Source: Limnephilus marmoratus
Lineage: Eukaryota; Arthropoda; Insecta; Trichoptera; Limnephilidae
DNA: 64,000 nucleotides
Direction of reading: 5' to 3'
NCBI GenBank assembly: GCA_917880885.1
Contig: OU862918.1
Coordinates: 28,667,988-28,731,987, forward strand
This document shows, in pieces, positions 1-10,639 of the stretch. Numbering within the stretch: position 1 is the first letter of the stretch; every line of letters begins with the position of its first letter. Position numbers and translations under genes: made by a program. The notes beneath the pieces were generated by a model. The model had not been told where the DNA came from. It was given only the letters and a program-made list of their open reading frames with translations, and ran no database searches.

Positions 1-705
1 AGGACCTACTTACTTATCTGCAACGCACTCTAGTCAATTCAATACCAAATTAGGGTGGCGGTTAGGTATAGCATCGGGTTAAAACCTTGTTCTCTGAGTC
101 AAGATTTGAAGAGCAGAAAGTGCGAAATATTATAGAACCTTTATAGAAATAACACATCAACAATTAGTCATCAAGTGCCGTCTCAATTCGTTAATAAAAA
201 ATAACGAAAAAATTCATTCTTATTGAGGTTCAGTTGATTGCCGCGTGCAGGCTGTAGGTTGGTAGGTAGCTAAGTACTGTTCTGTAGGCCCGAGGCAAGG
301 CGAAAAAAACACAACAATAATAATAACTGAATGAGGCGGTAAAAAATGGCAGGTGCCGAAACAGCTGCGCGCGCAACACCTTTCCTTCGGCGCGGGCTCA
401 AGGAGTTGGGTGTTGCATGTTAAAATACAAAGAAAGTACCTACCCACCGCACTTCATTTGAATGTTCGTTAATGTTCTGAAACAAAGGGGGACGTAAGTA
501 GTCATTATGGAGGTAAGTAGGAACCTACAAGCTTCTATTAAATGATATTAGTTTTTTTTGGCTACACAATTTTCACCAATTATTTATTATTGATTGTACC
601 AGTTAGGTGTTATGTTTGTATTGGTAGGTACAGGTCTTTACTTATTTTCTATCGGTTTCACTGGGGGGGGGGGAATCAAATATATTAGGAGTTAGGAGGT
701 TAGGT
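1..705. other. No gene seen; AT-rich flank
   Basis: No exon, RNA gene or clear transposon could be recognised here. The sequence contains TAGGTAGG-like runs near positions 250-275 and 430-450 and a G-run at about 663-673. If the THAP exon at 1614-1478 is real, this stretch would lie in its first intron, since that gene is read leftwards out of the window. Confidence 0.4.
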
Positions 706-715
706 GGTTCAACGG

Positions 716-1145
716 ACTCCAAATACTAATATCTACAGCCTGTATGTCTGACGAATATCTACAGCTCATATGTTGAACTAATATCTACGAACTTCAGAGT
801 GTTGATTTATATCTACAGAGCGTAGGTTGAACTAATATCTACAGAGCGTAGTTTGGACTAATCAGCTAAATGTGTCCAATAGTCCGATATTACGAATTTT
901 TACATACACAATTACATAAATTAAGTTTTTTAAACTGCATACGCAATATTACATTATTCCAATATGCTACACATAATTGCAAATCCAACCTCTGCCAGTG
1001 CTGTAGATATTCGTCAACACTTTGATTCTCATAGATATTAGTCAACAGTTTGAGCTGTAGATATTCGTCAACACTTTGGTTTTCATAGATATTAGTTCGA
1101 TTTTTTCAGTTTTTGGAATTCCTGTAGATATTAGTAGACGCTTCC
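716..1145. mobile_element. Foldback-like element with tandem-repeat arms
   Basis: The left arm (about 725-850) repeats the motif AATATCTACAG five times, mostly separated by variants of GTATGTTGAACT. The right arm (about 1000-1135) carries the reverse complement CTGTAGATATT, spaced by TCGTCAACACTTTG, at least four times. The middle (860-1000) is unique AT-rich DNA. The element is bracketed by the direct repeat GGTTCAACGG at 706-715 and 1146-1155, which looks like a 9-10 bp target-site duplication. Inverted arms made of short tandem repeats plus a 9-10 bp duplication are the hallmarks of Drosophila FB/Mutator-related foldback elements. No ORF is present, so it is non-autonomous. Confidence 0.6.
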
Positions 1146-1377
1146 GGTTCAACGGTCGCGACTTTTCTCTCGTATCTAAAAGAAGCTTTGAATTAAAAGA
1201 TAAATTTATTCAATATCACAGAAAAACAATATGACTGGGATTTTTTTATATTAATTATTTGTAGTAAAGAAATTTCAAATGTTTAAAATATGCAATATTG
1301 CTAAAATTTGAGGCTTTAGGAGTTTGAAACATTTTATTACAATGATTTGTGTTTTCACGATTTAATCATTTAAAATA

Positions 1378-1475
1378 ATATAAGGTATTATATTTGCGGC
1401 ACGTTCCAGAGTGTAAAATACTCTCAGTACCGCCCTGGTGTGTACCACTCAAAATTGAAAGCAGTTTTTTAATGC
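1378..1475 (+). repeat. Family B retroelement copy, 3'-truncated
   Basis: It matches the 5' part of a family also present at 11960 and 24540: the shared core TTGCGGCACGTTCCAGAGTG is followed by a CTCAGTACCGCC-like stretch and AAATTGAAA. It lacks the CCAATTGGGGATG block and poly-A tail seen in the other copies. It lies just 3' of the putative THAP exon donor on the opposite strand. Confidence 0.45.
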
Positions 1476-1477
1476 AC

Positions 1478-1614
1478 CTTTTCATCGCATGACACCGCTT
1501 TTTAGACATAATAACATAATTTGGGACGTTTATAAATAGTTTGTTTGGTGTTAAAGATGTTGTATTTGTGCACTTTACTGCAATACAGTATTTATAAACG
1601 GTATTTACGGACAT
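1478..1614 (-). CDS. Probable THAP-domain protein, first coding exon (partial)
   Basis: Read leftwards from an ATG at 1614-1612, the exon encodes 45 residues and ends with two bases of a split codon at a possible donor AAAG|GTGCAT. The peptide has the THAP signature start YCIAVKCTN (a Cx4C pair at residues 10 and 15), then TPNKLFINVP and a conserved-looking CHAMK near the end. THAP domains are C2CH zinc-finger DNA-binding modules of about 90 residues; the second C-x2-H half would lie on a later exon, which I could not find before the window edge. An in-frame upstream ATG exists at 1638. The region upstream is GC-richer and has a TGACGTCA box, as expected for a real 5' end. It could instead be a P-element/THAP9-type transposase remnant. 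Confidence 0.5.
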
Positions 1615-1690
1615 TTTCTTCGAAACACAAATGATCAACTGAAGACGGTTACTGGATTACGACAAATGTCAGCTGTCAAGAAGTGCGAAG

Positions 1691-1698
1691 TGACGTCA
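1691..1698. promoter_or_regulatory. TGACGTCA (CRE/ATF-type) site upstream of the THAP exon
   Basis: This perfect 8-bp CREB/ATF palindrome lies 77 bp upstream of the proposed THAP start codon, in a locally CpG-rich patch that also contains GCGCGAAGAAGGCG and GTCAGCTGTC. Placement fits a proximal promoter, but an 8-bp site can arise by chance in 64 kb; a second copy occurs at 46229-46236 with no gene nearby. Confidence 0.3.
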
Positions 1699-2260
1699 CA
1701 ATACAAAACCGCGCGAAGAAGGCGTTTTAGCCCGAATTTGAAATGTGAATATTCAAAACGTTGTTAAAGGACTATTCCTATCGTAAAAAAAATATATTCC
1801 ACTTTGTAATTTTTTTCTCTAATTTTTGGTAAAAAAACAAAAAAAAGTGATTGTACCCTTATTCAGAAACGACAAACGCCAAGCAATTATGTAAAGATAT
1901 TAATAAATTTGCGATGATGAATTGAAATGCTAACCTAAATATGCATTAGGAGTCTGCGTTTACTTTTTGACACCAAACGGGAGTTAATTAGTTAATGAGG
2001 TCTTTAGTCATATTTAAAAAACTTTTGCTTCTCAAAGACTGAACAGAGTAAATTGATCGTCTCTTAGAAGTCTATGGATCGCGTATACGACTTCTTTCAA
2101 TTCTAAAATCTACGCAAGCTCCATTCATTAATAAGCCAGTTATTTTGCAAAACGAACAACATTAACCAAAAAGTTGTGTATATTGGCAATTAATCGAAGC
2201 TTATCTGATATTATGGAGGCCGCGCTACAAATTATCAATCGTCGCAATAGAGCTTTATTA

Positions 2261-2312
2261 GTAACATATCCTGATGAAGACAACATTGTTGTCGAAACAT
2301 GTTGATATTGTT
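2261..2312 (+). ncRNA. Candidate hammerhead ribozyme (Penelope-like type)
   Basis: The hammerhead core CTGATGA is at 2271-2277 and GAAA at 2294-2297. Between them is a perfect 6-bp stem II: GACAAC (2279-2284), loop ATT, GTTGTC (2288-2293). After GAAA comes the self-complementary CATG (2298-2301), then TT and GATAT (2304-2308). GATAT pairs with ATATC (2266-2270) as stem I, with three further possible pairs beyond a bulge. A very short palindromic stem III that would need dimerisation is the arrangement described for hammerheads of Penelope-like retroelements. One extra A (2278) sits between the core and stem II. No Penelope ORF was recognised around it. Self-cleavage is an inference. Confidence 0.5.
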
Positions 2313-2319
2313 TTAAATA

Positions 2320-5300
2320 TAGTGGTTTTATACAAAGTAATAAGTTATTCATTATATAATCGTGCTAGTCCTCCAAGAACGGCAAATCTGGCAAATTTGA
2401 GGGAGGACTATGTTCAAAGCTGGACGCCAGAGAGCTCTTGAAGACGAAGAGTTTATCGCTCGTTATCGACGAATAAATTGGGCGTCAATCCTAAAGAGCT
2501 TTCACGATTTTGCACATTTTAAACAGTCCGCAAATACTCGTAAGTTCCTACCAGGTAAACAATATAATCTAAGTAGGTAGGTAAGATTTAACCGAACTTC
2601 AATACAAATTTCGCTGCATGCGTGTGTTTTGTGTGAGGCAAGCTTAACGCGCAGATGGTTGACGGATCATTGTGTGCCGGCCAGACGCATTCATTAAATT
2701 ATTTAGTTATTTTTTATTTGAAAGGACCCGAGCCTTGCCGGGGCAGGTGAACCGCCGCGGTAACAGCTGTTATTTCCGAGCTCCTACTTCTTCTCAATGG
2801 AAAACATTCAGCCATAAAAACAAAATAAAAAATACGCGGGAATTCTAAAGTTTGTAGGTAGGTACCTACTCGTTGTCCCGTTCGCGTTCCGATGCAGTTT
2901 TGAATCAATGAAGACGGGAATTAACGAGTATTCAGCAAGGAAAACTAATTATTTATTTATTTGAAATGCTTTGGGCAAAAATTTTTTTTACAAAACTTAT
3001 ACTACATTAATATAACCGTATTTTCCAAAATACCACAACATTCAGCCGTAAAAAAATTATTCAAAACTAGCTGGTTCCCGGCATGCGTTGCTATGCCATT
3101 TAATAAAGAAATTGTTTCTCCCTGCGTGTCCATTCCCATTTGTCCCGTTCCCCTTCCGCCTCCCCTTCCTCTCCCACGTCCCCTTCCCCTCTCGCGTTCC
3201 CACTTCGTTTCCTCAACCTTCCCTTTCCCCACTCCACTCCCCCTTTCACCCGCCCCGCGAACCCTCCTCCCGAGTTCCCCCTCTTCCCTCCCCCCTCTCC
3301 GCTCCCGCATTCCATACATTCAGTTTTAACACAGCTCGCTTGCCATGTATTGCAATTTTTCTTGTACAAATTTCATAATGTCAGAGCTCACCAATAGTTT
3401 TATACAAACCTTGTCCTGACAATAACGGACACAACAATAAAAGAATTATCCAATTTGGTGCAGTCATTCGGAAGTTATGCGCGTACATACATTTCTGGGA
3501 TTCATTTTTATTTATAGAAAGAAGAGAGAAGAAGAAGATTACGCGGGATTTTAAGGGGAATGTACGGCCCATTTCATACAAATGTTGATTTTGGATTTTA
3601 AGCCAAAATACCACACCAAACTAAAAAAATATTTTTGTATTCAAAAGGTACATCAAATATCTAATACGGATATGTGCTACTTTACTTATTTTATATTAAT
3701 AATAACATTATTTATGAAATGAAGACCATTACAATTTTTAACATTTTATGATTTTAGAGGCAACTACGACAATTATTTGAGAGTAAGTGGTAAACATTTA
3801 AAACAATAATTTTACTCTTATTAAAATATGATGAAATTGAAATATAAAATAAAATAAAAATTATTAATAGGAAGCATTTTGATGGGTGTAAATTTACATT
3901 ACAAATTACAAATAACCTATTTGTCGGAACACAAATTTGTCGTACATAAATAAAATCACCAACCAAAAAACGCATTAAAAAAAAGTTTTTTAAAATTTTA
4001 TTAATAAAGTAGACGAGGCAAGATATTGTTTTAAGTAATTACAATAAACTAATAAAAATCCAAAATCGTCTCCATAATGAAGTAGTATTGAGTTTCTTAA
4101 TTACCTTTATAACAACAATAAAAAAATAGAACATATGTGCAGTTCACACGCGGTAGAAGTGAAACCTTCACAAAACTAAAGTAGACAAGAGTGGGGAGGC
4201 TATGAAGCACCGTACAAAGAGGAAACCGGTTATTCTACCTCATTCTCTCGCAGGCTAAATCCTCTAGATCAGGGTTTCCCAACCAGTGGTCCGCGAGAGG
4301 CTAGAAGATGGTCCGCGAGTCAATAAGCGAGCCAATGTGTGGGCGGTCCCTAGTCGAGAAGTCTGAATTAAAAAAATCGGAATAGTATTCAGTTTATCAT
4401 TATTGTACCTTGTGGTCAGTGACCATTACGGTATTCCGTTTCGCCCCACCCCATCCTACCCCGTGTTCTACCCCCTCCGTTGTGGTAAATATTCTGCTAG
4501 TACCCGTCCCACCCTATCCCATTACGCCCCTCCCGTTGTGCTATCCGTCCCGGGTGCCACCCATGCTAGCCTACAAAATAAAATGCTAGCCTACAAAGTA
4601 AAATGTAGAGAAGAAGAGAAAATGTGGAGATAGTAAGCTATCCGTAAAAGATAGATGTATGCCATCACGGACTTTTTTGTAGATCTATAAAAGAGGAATA
4701 TCCCACCATGCATTGTTCTGGTATACCTATCTGAAAGGGATTAGCAGTGTTTTCGATGAAAGCTCCCAGGCGGCTTGACATTTTCCAACGATTATAACAA
4801 TTATCGTTATTTTTCAACCAATTTACACATAACCTTAACAAATCATATGAAGACTGCTAGCCAACGTGGTGTCACCCCCTCTCCTCACAATAAAATTGAC
4901 ATTTTAAACATGTTGAAAGTAGTTTTGAGGGCCAGGGATTACCAATGTGGAATTGGTTCCAGAGGCTGGGGAGCTGATGGAGGATGTTGACCTGTGCTCC
5001 GTCTTTGCATCAGACGGGTGTATATACTTAACCATGAGAAATATTCAGGCTCCTGGAGGTCGCGGTACTTTCAGGCCGCGATCCTGTGTTCAATAATTAT
5101 ACGGGATGATGATTGATAACACTGTACTCTTATTTGAGTGATTTAACAATTTATTTAAGATTTTAATTATTTACACAATTAGTGTTCGCGTATGACACGG
5201 GTAGAGAGGTATGAAACGCAAACCGGCGGTTAGATCGAGTGCTCGGAACGGAATGATCCGAGCGGTCCCGAGATATTTTCGGAGAGGTGGCGGTGATAAC

Positions 5301-6080
5301 ACATGAATGAATGTAAGTGATGCCCATAAACATTTCGGATTCATAAAAAATTGGTCCGTCCGGGGGGGGGGGGGGGGGGGGTGGCTAGAGAATTGTGCCC
5401 TTTAATTTCATATTTTCGTTACATCGAGTTTCAAATCACATCGTTGCTAGAAAAGTTTTCACTTAAAAAAATAGCACGTATCCGTTCTAGATATTTAATA
5501 CTTTCAACTTTTAATTAAAATATTATTCAGTTTGGTTGGGTATTTTGGACTCAAATTCAAAATTAAGTTTTGTATGAATACTTGTTCGCGTTCCAATGCA
5601 GTTATAAATCAACAAAGAGAAATTTTATTTGCACTTATACTATAAATACTACGATATTGGCATCGAATATTAATATTAGTAATAAAATTGATATGTATCA
5701 TTTTTTAATAATTGATAACATGTTACAATAATAATTTCAATTCAAGATAATCCAAGCCAGCCAGAAAATTGGTACCTACTGACGAAAATTAGGCGGGAAC
5801 CTATTATTCGCATTCGCCCTCTATTGTAGTTTTGAATCAACAAAGACGCGAAGACAAGTTGATGGTTTTAATTTGACCAAATTGAATGAACAGACGTCGA
5901 ATGTCTTCTTATTACCATTAATAGAAACCAATCAATTTGTTTTTTTTTTCAAATCCAACATTCGGCGATAAAACAGATAATAAACGCGGGAATTTAAAGT
6001 TCACTCGTTCACATTTTCTTAGAATCGTTCACATTCATTTAGAATCCATCGAAACAAGATGCGAGGACAAGATTATGGTC
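2320..6080. other. No gene; diverged repeats and low complexity
   Basis: No convincing exon was found. Three related, diverged segments share a CGCGGGAATT motif and a GTTCGC..GCAGTT..AATCAA motif (about 2805-2920, 5580-5625, 5800-6060). A segment starting AACTAGCTGGTTCCCGG at about 3066 resembles the end of the small element also seen at 30656 and 34210. The stretch 4266-4320 (CAGGGTTTCCCAACCAGTGG) looks like a hAT terminal repeat. A G-run of about 22 bases lies at 5359-5381. Confidence 0.4.
3110..3310. repeat. Pyrimidine-rich low-complexity tract
   Basis: About 200 bp of strand-asymmetric CCCTTCC/CCTCCC sequence with almost no purine runs. It keeps all reading frames open on both strands and so yields several overlapping spurious ORFs (about 2960-3400). 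I treat none of them as genes. Confidence 0.7.
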
Positions 6081-6084
6081 ACAC

Positions 6085-6460
6085 TGCCATTATTTACCCC
6101 AAGTGGTTCGCTACGTTTGGTGACTTAGCAAGGGTGCCCTAGTTCATGGGGTGAGGTTTGTCTAGGTCTTGGCGGCATATTCGTTTGCCCACCCACTGCG
6201 TGATGCGCTGTAGAACCTGGTTGAGGGAGACCTTTTTACCTTTCCAGCAGGACTCTCTCGACCCATCGCCTTGCACTGCAGTGAGAGGGAAGGATTCATA
6301 CGTTCGTCACTCCTGGACACACTGACTCCCAGATTTCTAACACCCTTCGTACCTTTTTTCCCAGAACTTTCTCTCCCTAAAAAGACCCTACACACAGCAT
6401 CCCCAAAGATGACACAATAAACCCCCCATGCATTGCTGGGGCTTATTTTCCTCAAGGAGC
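6085..6460 (+). mobile_element. Family A LINE-type 3' end
   Basis: Copy of the commonest repeat in the window. Shared blocks, in order: CCCCAAGTGGTTCGCTACGT, GGTTCATGGGGTGAGG-like, CCCAGATTTCTA, a T/C-rich block, then CACACAGCATCCCCAAAGAT and TTATTTTCCTCA. This copy has lost a clear poly-A tail and is diverged in its last 50 bp. Its 3' half matches the 3' end of the LINE at 23325-24246. Confidence 0.6.
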
Positions 6461-6464
6461 AAAT

Positions 6465-7240
6465 AATACAATAAAGTAATAATGAAATTAATTTTACTTC
6501 ATACCACCAATAACCAATTATTCGCCTTTTATTTCCAAAAATAATTTAGAACAAACGCAAATAAGTGTCAGATTTTTTTACCATACTTGTGGTTCGCATT
6601 TTGGTAATCATTTATTATTTTTGGTATCCTAATTACACTACAATTCCCAAAGAAAATTCCTCAAAATAGGGGACTGGCAATTAATTCCCTGGCAAGTCTT
6701 GGAACTCTTGGGCTGTGTCACATAAAAAAAAAACATTTTAATAATCTGCAACTTAAATACCTTTCTTCTTCAACGCGTGTCTTAAGAATGAGCAAATGAT
6801 TTTAAGCAAACAAAAGAAAATTGTACTATAGGCATCGGCCTGTAGAAATTTACTAAAGCATTTGTGAATTTTATAAAAAGAGTGCGTCAGCCCTTTGGTC
6901 GTAGAGAAAGAACTGTAGGTAGGTACTAAAGCATCCCAGTATTGTTTGGGATAAAAAGCTTTTATTACATTTATATATGGTGTCCTAAAAATCGTGGTAT
7001 AAGCGGCAATCTACATTACAGACAGAACCCATAAACTTAGTCCGTGTTTTTCAGCAGAGTTAAAAAAATGCAGCCGGTCTACGCTTCGACTTACCGTAAA
7101 AGACATTAACCCTCAGGCCTCGGCCATATTTTGTCAGAGTCAAAATATTTCCGCTGTGCAATAAAATCCAATTAAAAGGAAAATTTCCGATCATATCCGA
7201 AAGGTAAATGTTTTAGAATTACGATGAAACACTCATTTTC
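6465..7240. other. No gene; AT-rich unique sequence
   Basis: I see no exon, no transposon terminus and no notable repeat in this stretch apart from short poly-A/T runs and one GTAGGTAGGTA motif near 6915. Confidence 0.4.
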
Positions 7241-7244
7241 AAAT

Positions 7245-7725
7245 GCTAACAATTTGGGAGGCGGGTATGGGTACCGCCGCCCCGGGAACCATTTATTGGA
7301 CAACCAACACCCCTGCCACAGGTCACCCCAAGTGGTTCGCTACGTTTGGTGACTTAGCAGGGGTGCCCAGGTTCGTGGGATGAGGTTTGTCTATGTCTTG
7401 GTGGCGGATACGTTTGCCCAACCACTGCGTGGCGGGCTGGATCGGAGGAGACTGTTTGAGGGAGGCCTTTTGACCTCTCCATCTGGATTCTCCCTACCCT
7501 TCGCCTTGCACCGCAGTGTGAGGAATAGGTCAGAATACGTCTGTCACTCTTGGCCACACCGACCCCCAGATTCCTACCCACCCCGCATACTTCTTTCCTT
7601 CCCATATCTTCTTCTCCTTCCTTTCCCTTAAAAAACCCTCCACACAGCATCCTCAAAGATAACATGGGCCCCTAGGGAAATTGTTTTCCTCGGTGCTTCC
7701 TGTGTGAAACTTGTGTAAAAAAAAA
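7245..7725 (+). mobile_element. Family A LINE-type 3' end, long copy
   Basis: The longest family A copy. It begins upstream of the block CAACACCCCTGCCACAGGTC, passes the GTGGTTCGCTACGTTTGGTG block, and ends after TTGTTTTCCTCGG with a poly-A run at about 7717-7727. The two overlapping ORFs here (about 7354-7665) are shadows of the repeat, not genes. Variable 5' ends and a 3' A-tail across copies indicate target-primed reverse transcription. Confidence 0.65.
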
Positions 7726-7792
7726 ACAAATTTTTTAAGAAATGGCTCATCTTACATTTTTTCTAATTAAAATTACTGATAAGGGAACGTAC

Positions 7793-7945
7793 CCATACTA
7801 CGTGACCAAGTTTTTGCAATTTTTATCCCCCCCTCCCCCCCGGTGACCAAATTCCTAAGCGATCCGCCACTCATTTGTACCAAGCGTGGTATTTTGAAGA
7901 CCCCCCCCCCCCTCTAAACGTGTCACGTAGTATGGGAATGTTCCC
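7793..7945. mobile_element. GGGAACGT-type MITE
   Basis: Short element with inverted termini GGGAACGTACCCATACTACG (left) and its near-complement CGTAGTATGGGAATGTTCCC (right). The interior has C-runs (about 7827-7840 and 7902-7914) and no ORF. Related copies are at 33841-34009 and, left-truncated, at 52449-52565. The superfamily is not assigned. Confidence 0.7.
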
Positions 7946-8009
7946 GAACGAAAGAAAATAAAAACACACACATTTATCAGGCAAATGTAATATAAAGATT
8001 ATCTTAATA

Positions 8010-8687
8010 TTAAGCCCTTAGATATGAAATTGGCGTTTTGCCGTACTGGCAACTTTGATCTCAAATATCTTCTTTTTGATTAGGAATTCCAAATTCAAAT
8101 TTATACACATATTTAAGGCGGAAACACACTTGTGTGGTGTGGTGTGTCGTGGCGCGCCAGAAGCACATCGGTTTCATACATTTATTATGGTTAGAGACAT
8201 ATTTGTAGGTTGTGGCGTGTCGACAAGCGACGACGATGATTGGTTAATTTGTAGTCACGACACACCACACCACACAAGTGTGCCAGTGCCTTTGTGTTTC
8301 GAAAATTATAATTCATTTGTTTTTTCCTTAATTGTTTTTTTTCTTTGCGTCACTTAGTTTACAAAATGGAAAACTTGAAATATCGCGTTATTTGCGCGAG
8401 TTCCACCGTGGCACCAGTGCTGCAGAAATGGCTCGAAGGATTAATGATGTGTATGGCGACGGTGCCGCAAAAGAAAACACAGTGCGTTTTTGGTTCCAAT
8501 GTTTTCGTTCTTGAAATTTCAACCTGCAGAACAAGTCCCGTGGACGGCCGGAGACCAAAGTTGATAATGAAGAATTGAAGGCTATTGTGGAAGCGGATCC
8601 ATCGCAAACCACGTCCGAGGTAGCTGCAGGCTGCGGTGTTAGTGATAAAACTGTTTTAATCCACTTGAAGCAAATTGGGAAGGTGAA
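8010..8687 (+). pseudogene. Mariner (mellifera-type) copy, 3'-truncated
   Basis: The left terminal repeat TTAAGCCCTTAGATATGAAA follows a TA. The coding part (from ATG at 8365) shows the N-terminal helix-turn-helix region of a mariner transposase with frameshifts: MENLKYRVI, then in other frames GTSAAEMARRINDVYGDGAA, RFWFQ and KPRGRPETK-like text. Homology to the sister copy at 26795-27734 stops at about 8687, so the catalytic domain and right terminus are missing. A MITE is inserted at 8115-8292. It cannot encode an active transposase. Confidence 0.85.
8115..8292. mobile_element. MITE nested in the mariner copy
   Basis: Alignment with the sister mariner at 26890-26915 shows extra DNA here. 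Its ends are inverted repeats containing CACACTTGTGTGGTGTGGTG (left) and the complement CACCACACCACACAAGTGTG (right). The outer motifs are AAGGC on the left and GCCTT on the right. There is no ORF beyond a spurious one. About 8 bp of the mariner sequence seem to be lost at the junction. Confidence 0.7.
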
Positions 8688-8864
8688 TTCCCAACGTTTA
8701 GTTAATTTTTTCTAATTGCGGTCGGAAACTTTGGTTTCATAAAGGTGTACGTATATTTTAATTATTTTATGATTAATTTTTAGATCTGAATGTAAAGCAT
8801 AGTACCTATTTACTCTTTCTAATACTGCTTAGATCATATATCTAACCACGATAGTCTAGGGCAT

Positions 8865-9480
8865 AGCGAGGTAAGGGCAGGGTGGGGCAGCTGCCCCCCC
8901 TAGAAGATGCAGGAATGCTCACAAACCGTAAAGTAATATTACGTCGGTAGCCTATTGTTTTTGAGAATCAATTTAATTTTTATTGTTACCTTTTTAATTG
9001 ATCATGATTAATGAAGCATCAAGAAAACATGCCTATCAGTTACATTGCGCTGTTATTAAATCAGTTTTCATTATATGTGTTCAACTGATAGCCAAGTACT
9101 CAGGCATAATGAAACCTATTGCCAATGCTTTATAATCGGAAACTATCGATATGTACGCATGTATGAGTCATATTAAAGGTATAATTTCTGTTATAAATGA
9201 TCATCGAAGCAACGTAGACATAGAGAGCCAAAATATTTTAGATATTTCAATTAGAACTGCAGCTGTCTTTGGAACTGATACACAAGTCCCACGCATTGTA
9301 TCTCGCCAACAACATCGGTCCAATCACCTTGCTGAGACTCCATGCGGTTTTTTGAATTTATCTTTCCTTATATAGACTCCCTAATATCTGCATTGGAGCA
9401 GAGTTTTGGTGATCAAAATTTGCCTGCTTTCGGATTAATGTCGCTACATCCCTGTACAATGTTGAATATGTCGTTAATAA
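8865..9480 (+). pseudogene. hAT-family transposase fragment (ZMYM1/P52rIPK-like)
   Basis: Residues such as VPRIVSRQQHRSNHLAETP (frame starting at 9151) match the conserved RQ.HR.N..A.SP block of hAT transposases domesticated as ZMYM1/THAP0-type proteins. After a frameshift near 9345 the next frame reads FPYIDSLISALEQSFGDQN and then LPAFGLMSLHP, the block that normally follows. Upstream, LIAKYSGIMKPIANAL is visible in another frame. The left boundary near 8865 has a GGCATAGCGAGG...GGGGCAGCTGCCCCC sequence typical of hAT termini. The fragment is interrupted by a family A insertion at about 9481. Confidence 0.65.
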
Positions 9481-9758
9481 CACCTCTGCCATAGGTCACC
9501 CCAAGTGGTTCGCTACGTTTGGTGATTTAGCAGGGGTGTCCGGGTTCATGGGGTGAGGTTTGTCTAGGTCTTGGAGATGGATGACCAGGACACACTGAAC
9601 CCCAGATTCCTACCCACCTTTTAAACTCTTTTCCTTCCCAGAACTCTTCTCTCCTTCCTTTCTTTAAAAAACCCCTCCACACAGCATCCCCAAAGATGAC
9701 ATAGGCCTTAAGGGAAATTATTTTCCTCAGGGCCTCCTGTGTGGAGTCATGTAAAAAA
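9481..9758 (+). mobile_element. Family A LINE-type 3' end
   Basis: It starts at about CACCTCTGCCATAGGTCACC, carries the GTGGTTCGCTACGTTTGGTG block, lacks the middle 200 bp present in the 7.3 kb copy, and ends with CACACAGCATCCCCAAAGAT...GTCATG and an A-run at 9752-9759. It abuts the hAT transposase relic. Confidence 0.7.
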
Positions 9759-10179
9759 AATTTATTTCAAAGAAAAAGCACAAATTATTTGCCTAATTCT
9801 ACTGTGTACTTAATTTTAATCAAGAAGCCGAACTATGATATAAAAAATAGCAGATTTCGATAAACTAGGCGAACATTTTCTTCCCCGCAACAAAAAAAGC
9901 AAAACTTATTTCCTTGACACAACCTTGCACTACAAATAACATAGAGAGGTCCTTTTCTACACTGCGTCATGTTAAAACATGGCTGAGATCAACGATGACT
10001 GATAACCGTTTGAACGCCCTATGTATATCGAACCATGGTACAAAAAACTAAGGATGCAATTGAATCTGAGGTGTTAAAACGGTTTTGTGAAGAACCTCGT
10101 TGACTACTTTTATTGTAAAAAAATTAACTGATGGATATTTTGTTTTTCATTTTCAACGTAACCTATCCCATTGCTCATG

Positions 10180-10520
10180 CAGCATTTATTTTAGATATAT
10201 CCTTGGGGATCAGGTGTCCACGAGTGATGCACGCATGAATCCAATCCACCCACTGCGGTGCAAGGCGATGGGCAGGGAGAGTCCGGCTGGAGGGGTCGCC
10301 CAATGCACCCCAAACACTGGTGCTGGGTCCCCTCCGGTCACAAACTGACACAACAGCAGGGGCGGGGTTTTTGCACTCGTTGATGGGGCAGCCCACCCGC
10401 CACCAAGACCCGGACAAACATTACCCTAAGAGCCTGGGCACCCCTGCTAAGTCACCAAACATAGCGAACCACTTGGGGTGACCCGTGGCAGAGGTGTTAG
10501 TCTTCCAATATATGGTTCCC
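10180..10520 (-). mobile_element. Family A copy, reverse orientation
   Basis: Reverse complement of the family A head: ACCACTTGGGGTGACCCGTG is at about 10470-10490, with the GGGCACCCCTGCTAAGTCACC block just before it. The piece nearest 10200 matches the internal section with GCAAGGCGATGGG. The 3' tail is missing. A 100-bp GC-rich segment (10300-10400) is not shared with the other copies. Confidence 0.55.
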
Positions 10521-10639
10521 AGGGCGGCGCCTACCAAATTAAAAATTTTCATACCCAACTACTCATATGATGAATATTTCTTCAAGTTCATCTTTTTTAT
10601 TTAAAAACTGTGTCTATGTATTACACACTATTCATGTAA

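Noticed and set aside
2961..3397. Four overlapping ORFs on both strands
   Set aside because: All arise from a pyrimidine-rich low-complexity tract that lacks stop codons in every frame.
7354..7665. ORFs of 103 and 83 aa on opposite strands
   Set aside because: They fall wholly inside a family A retroelement copy and are not conserved as frames in the other copies.
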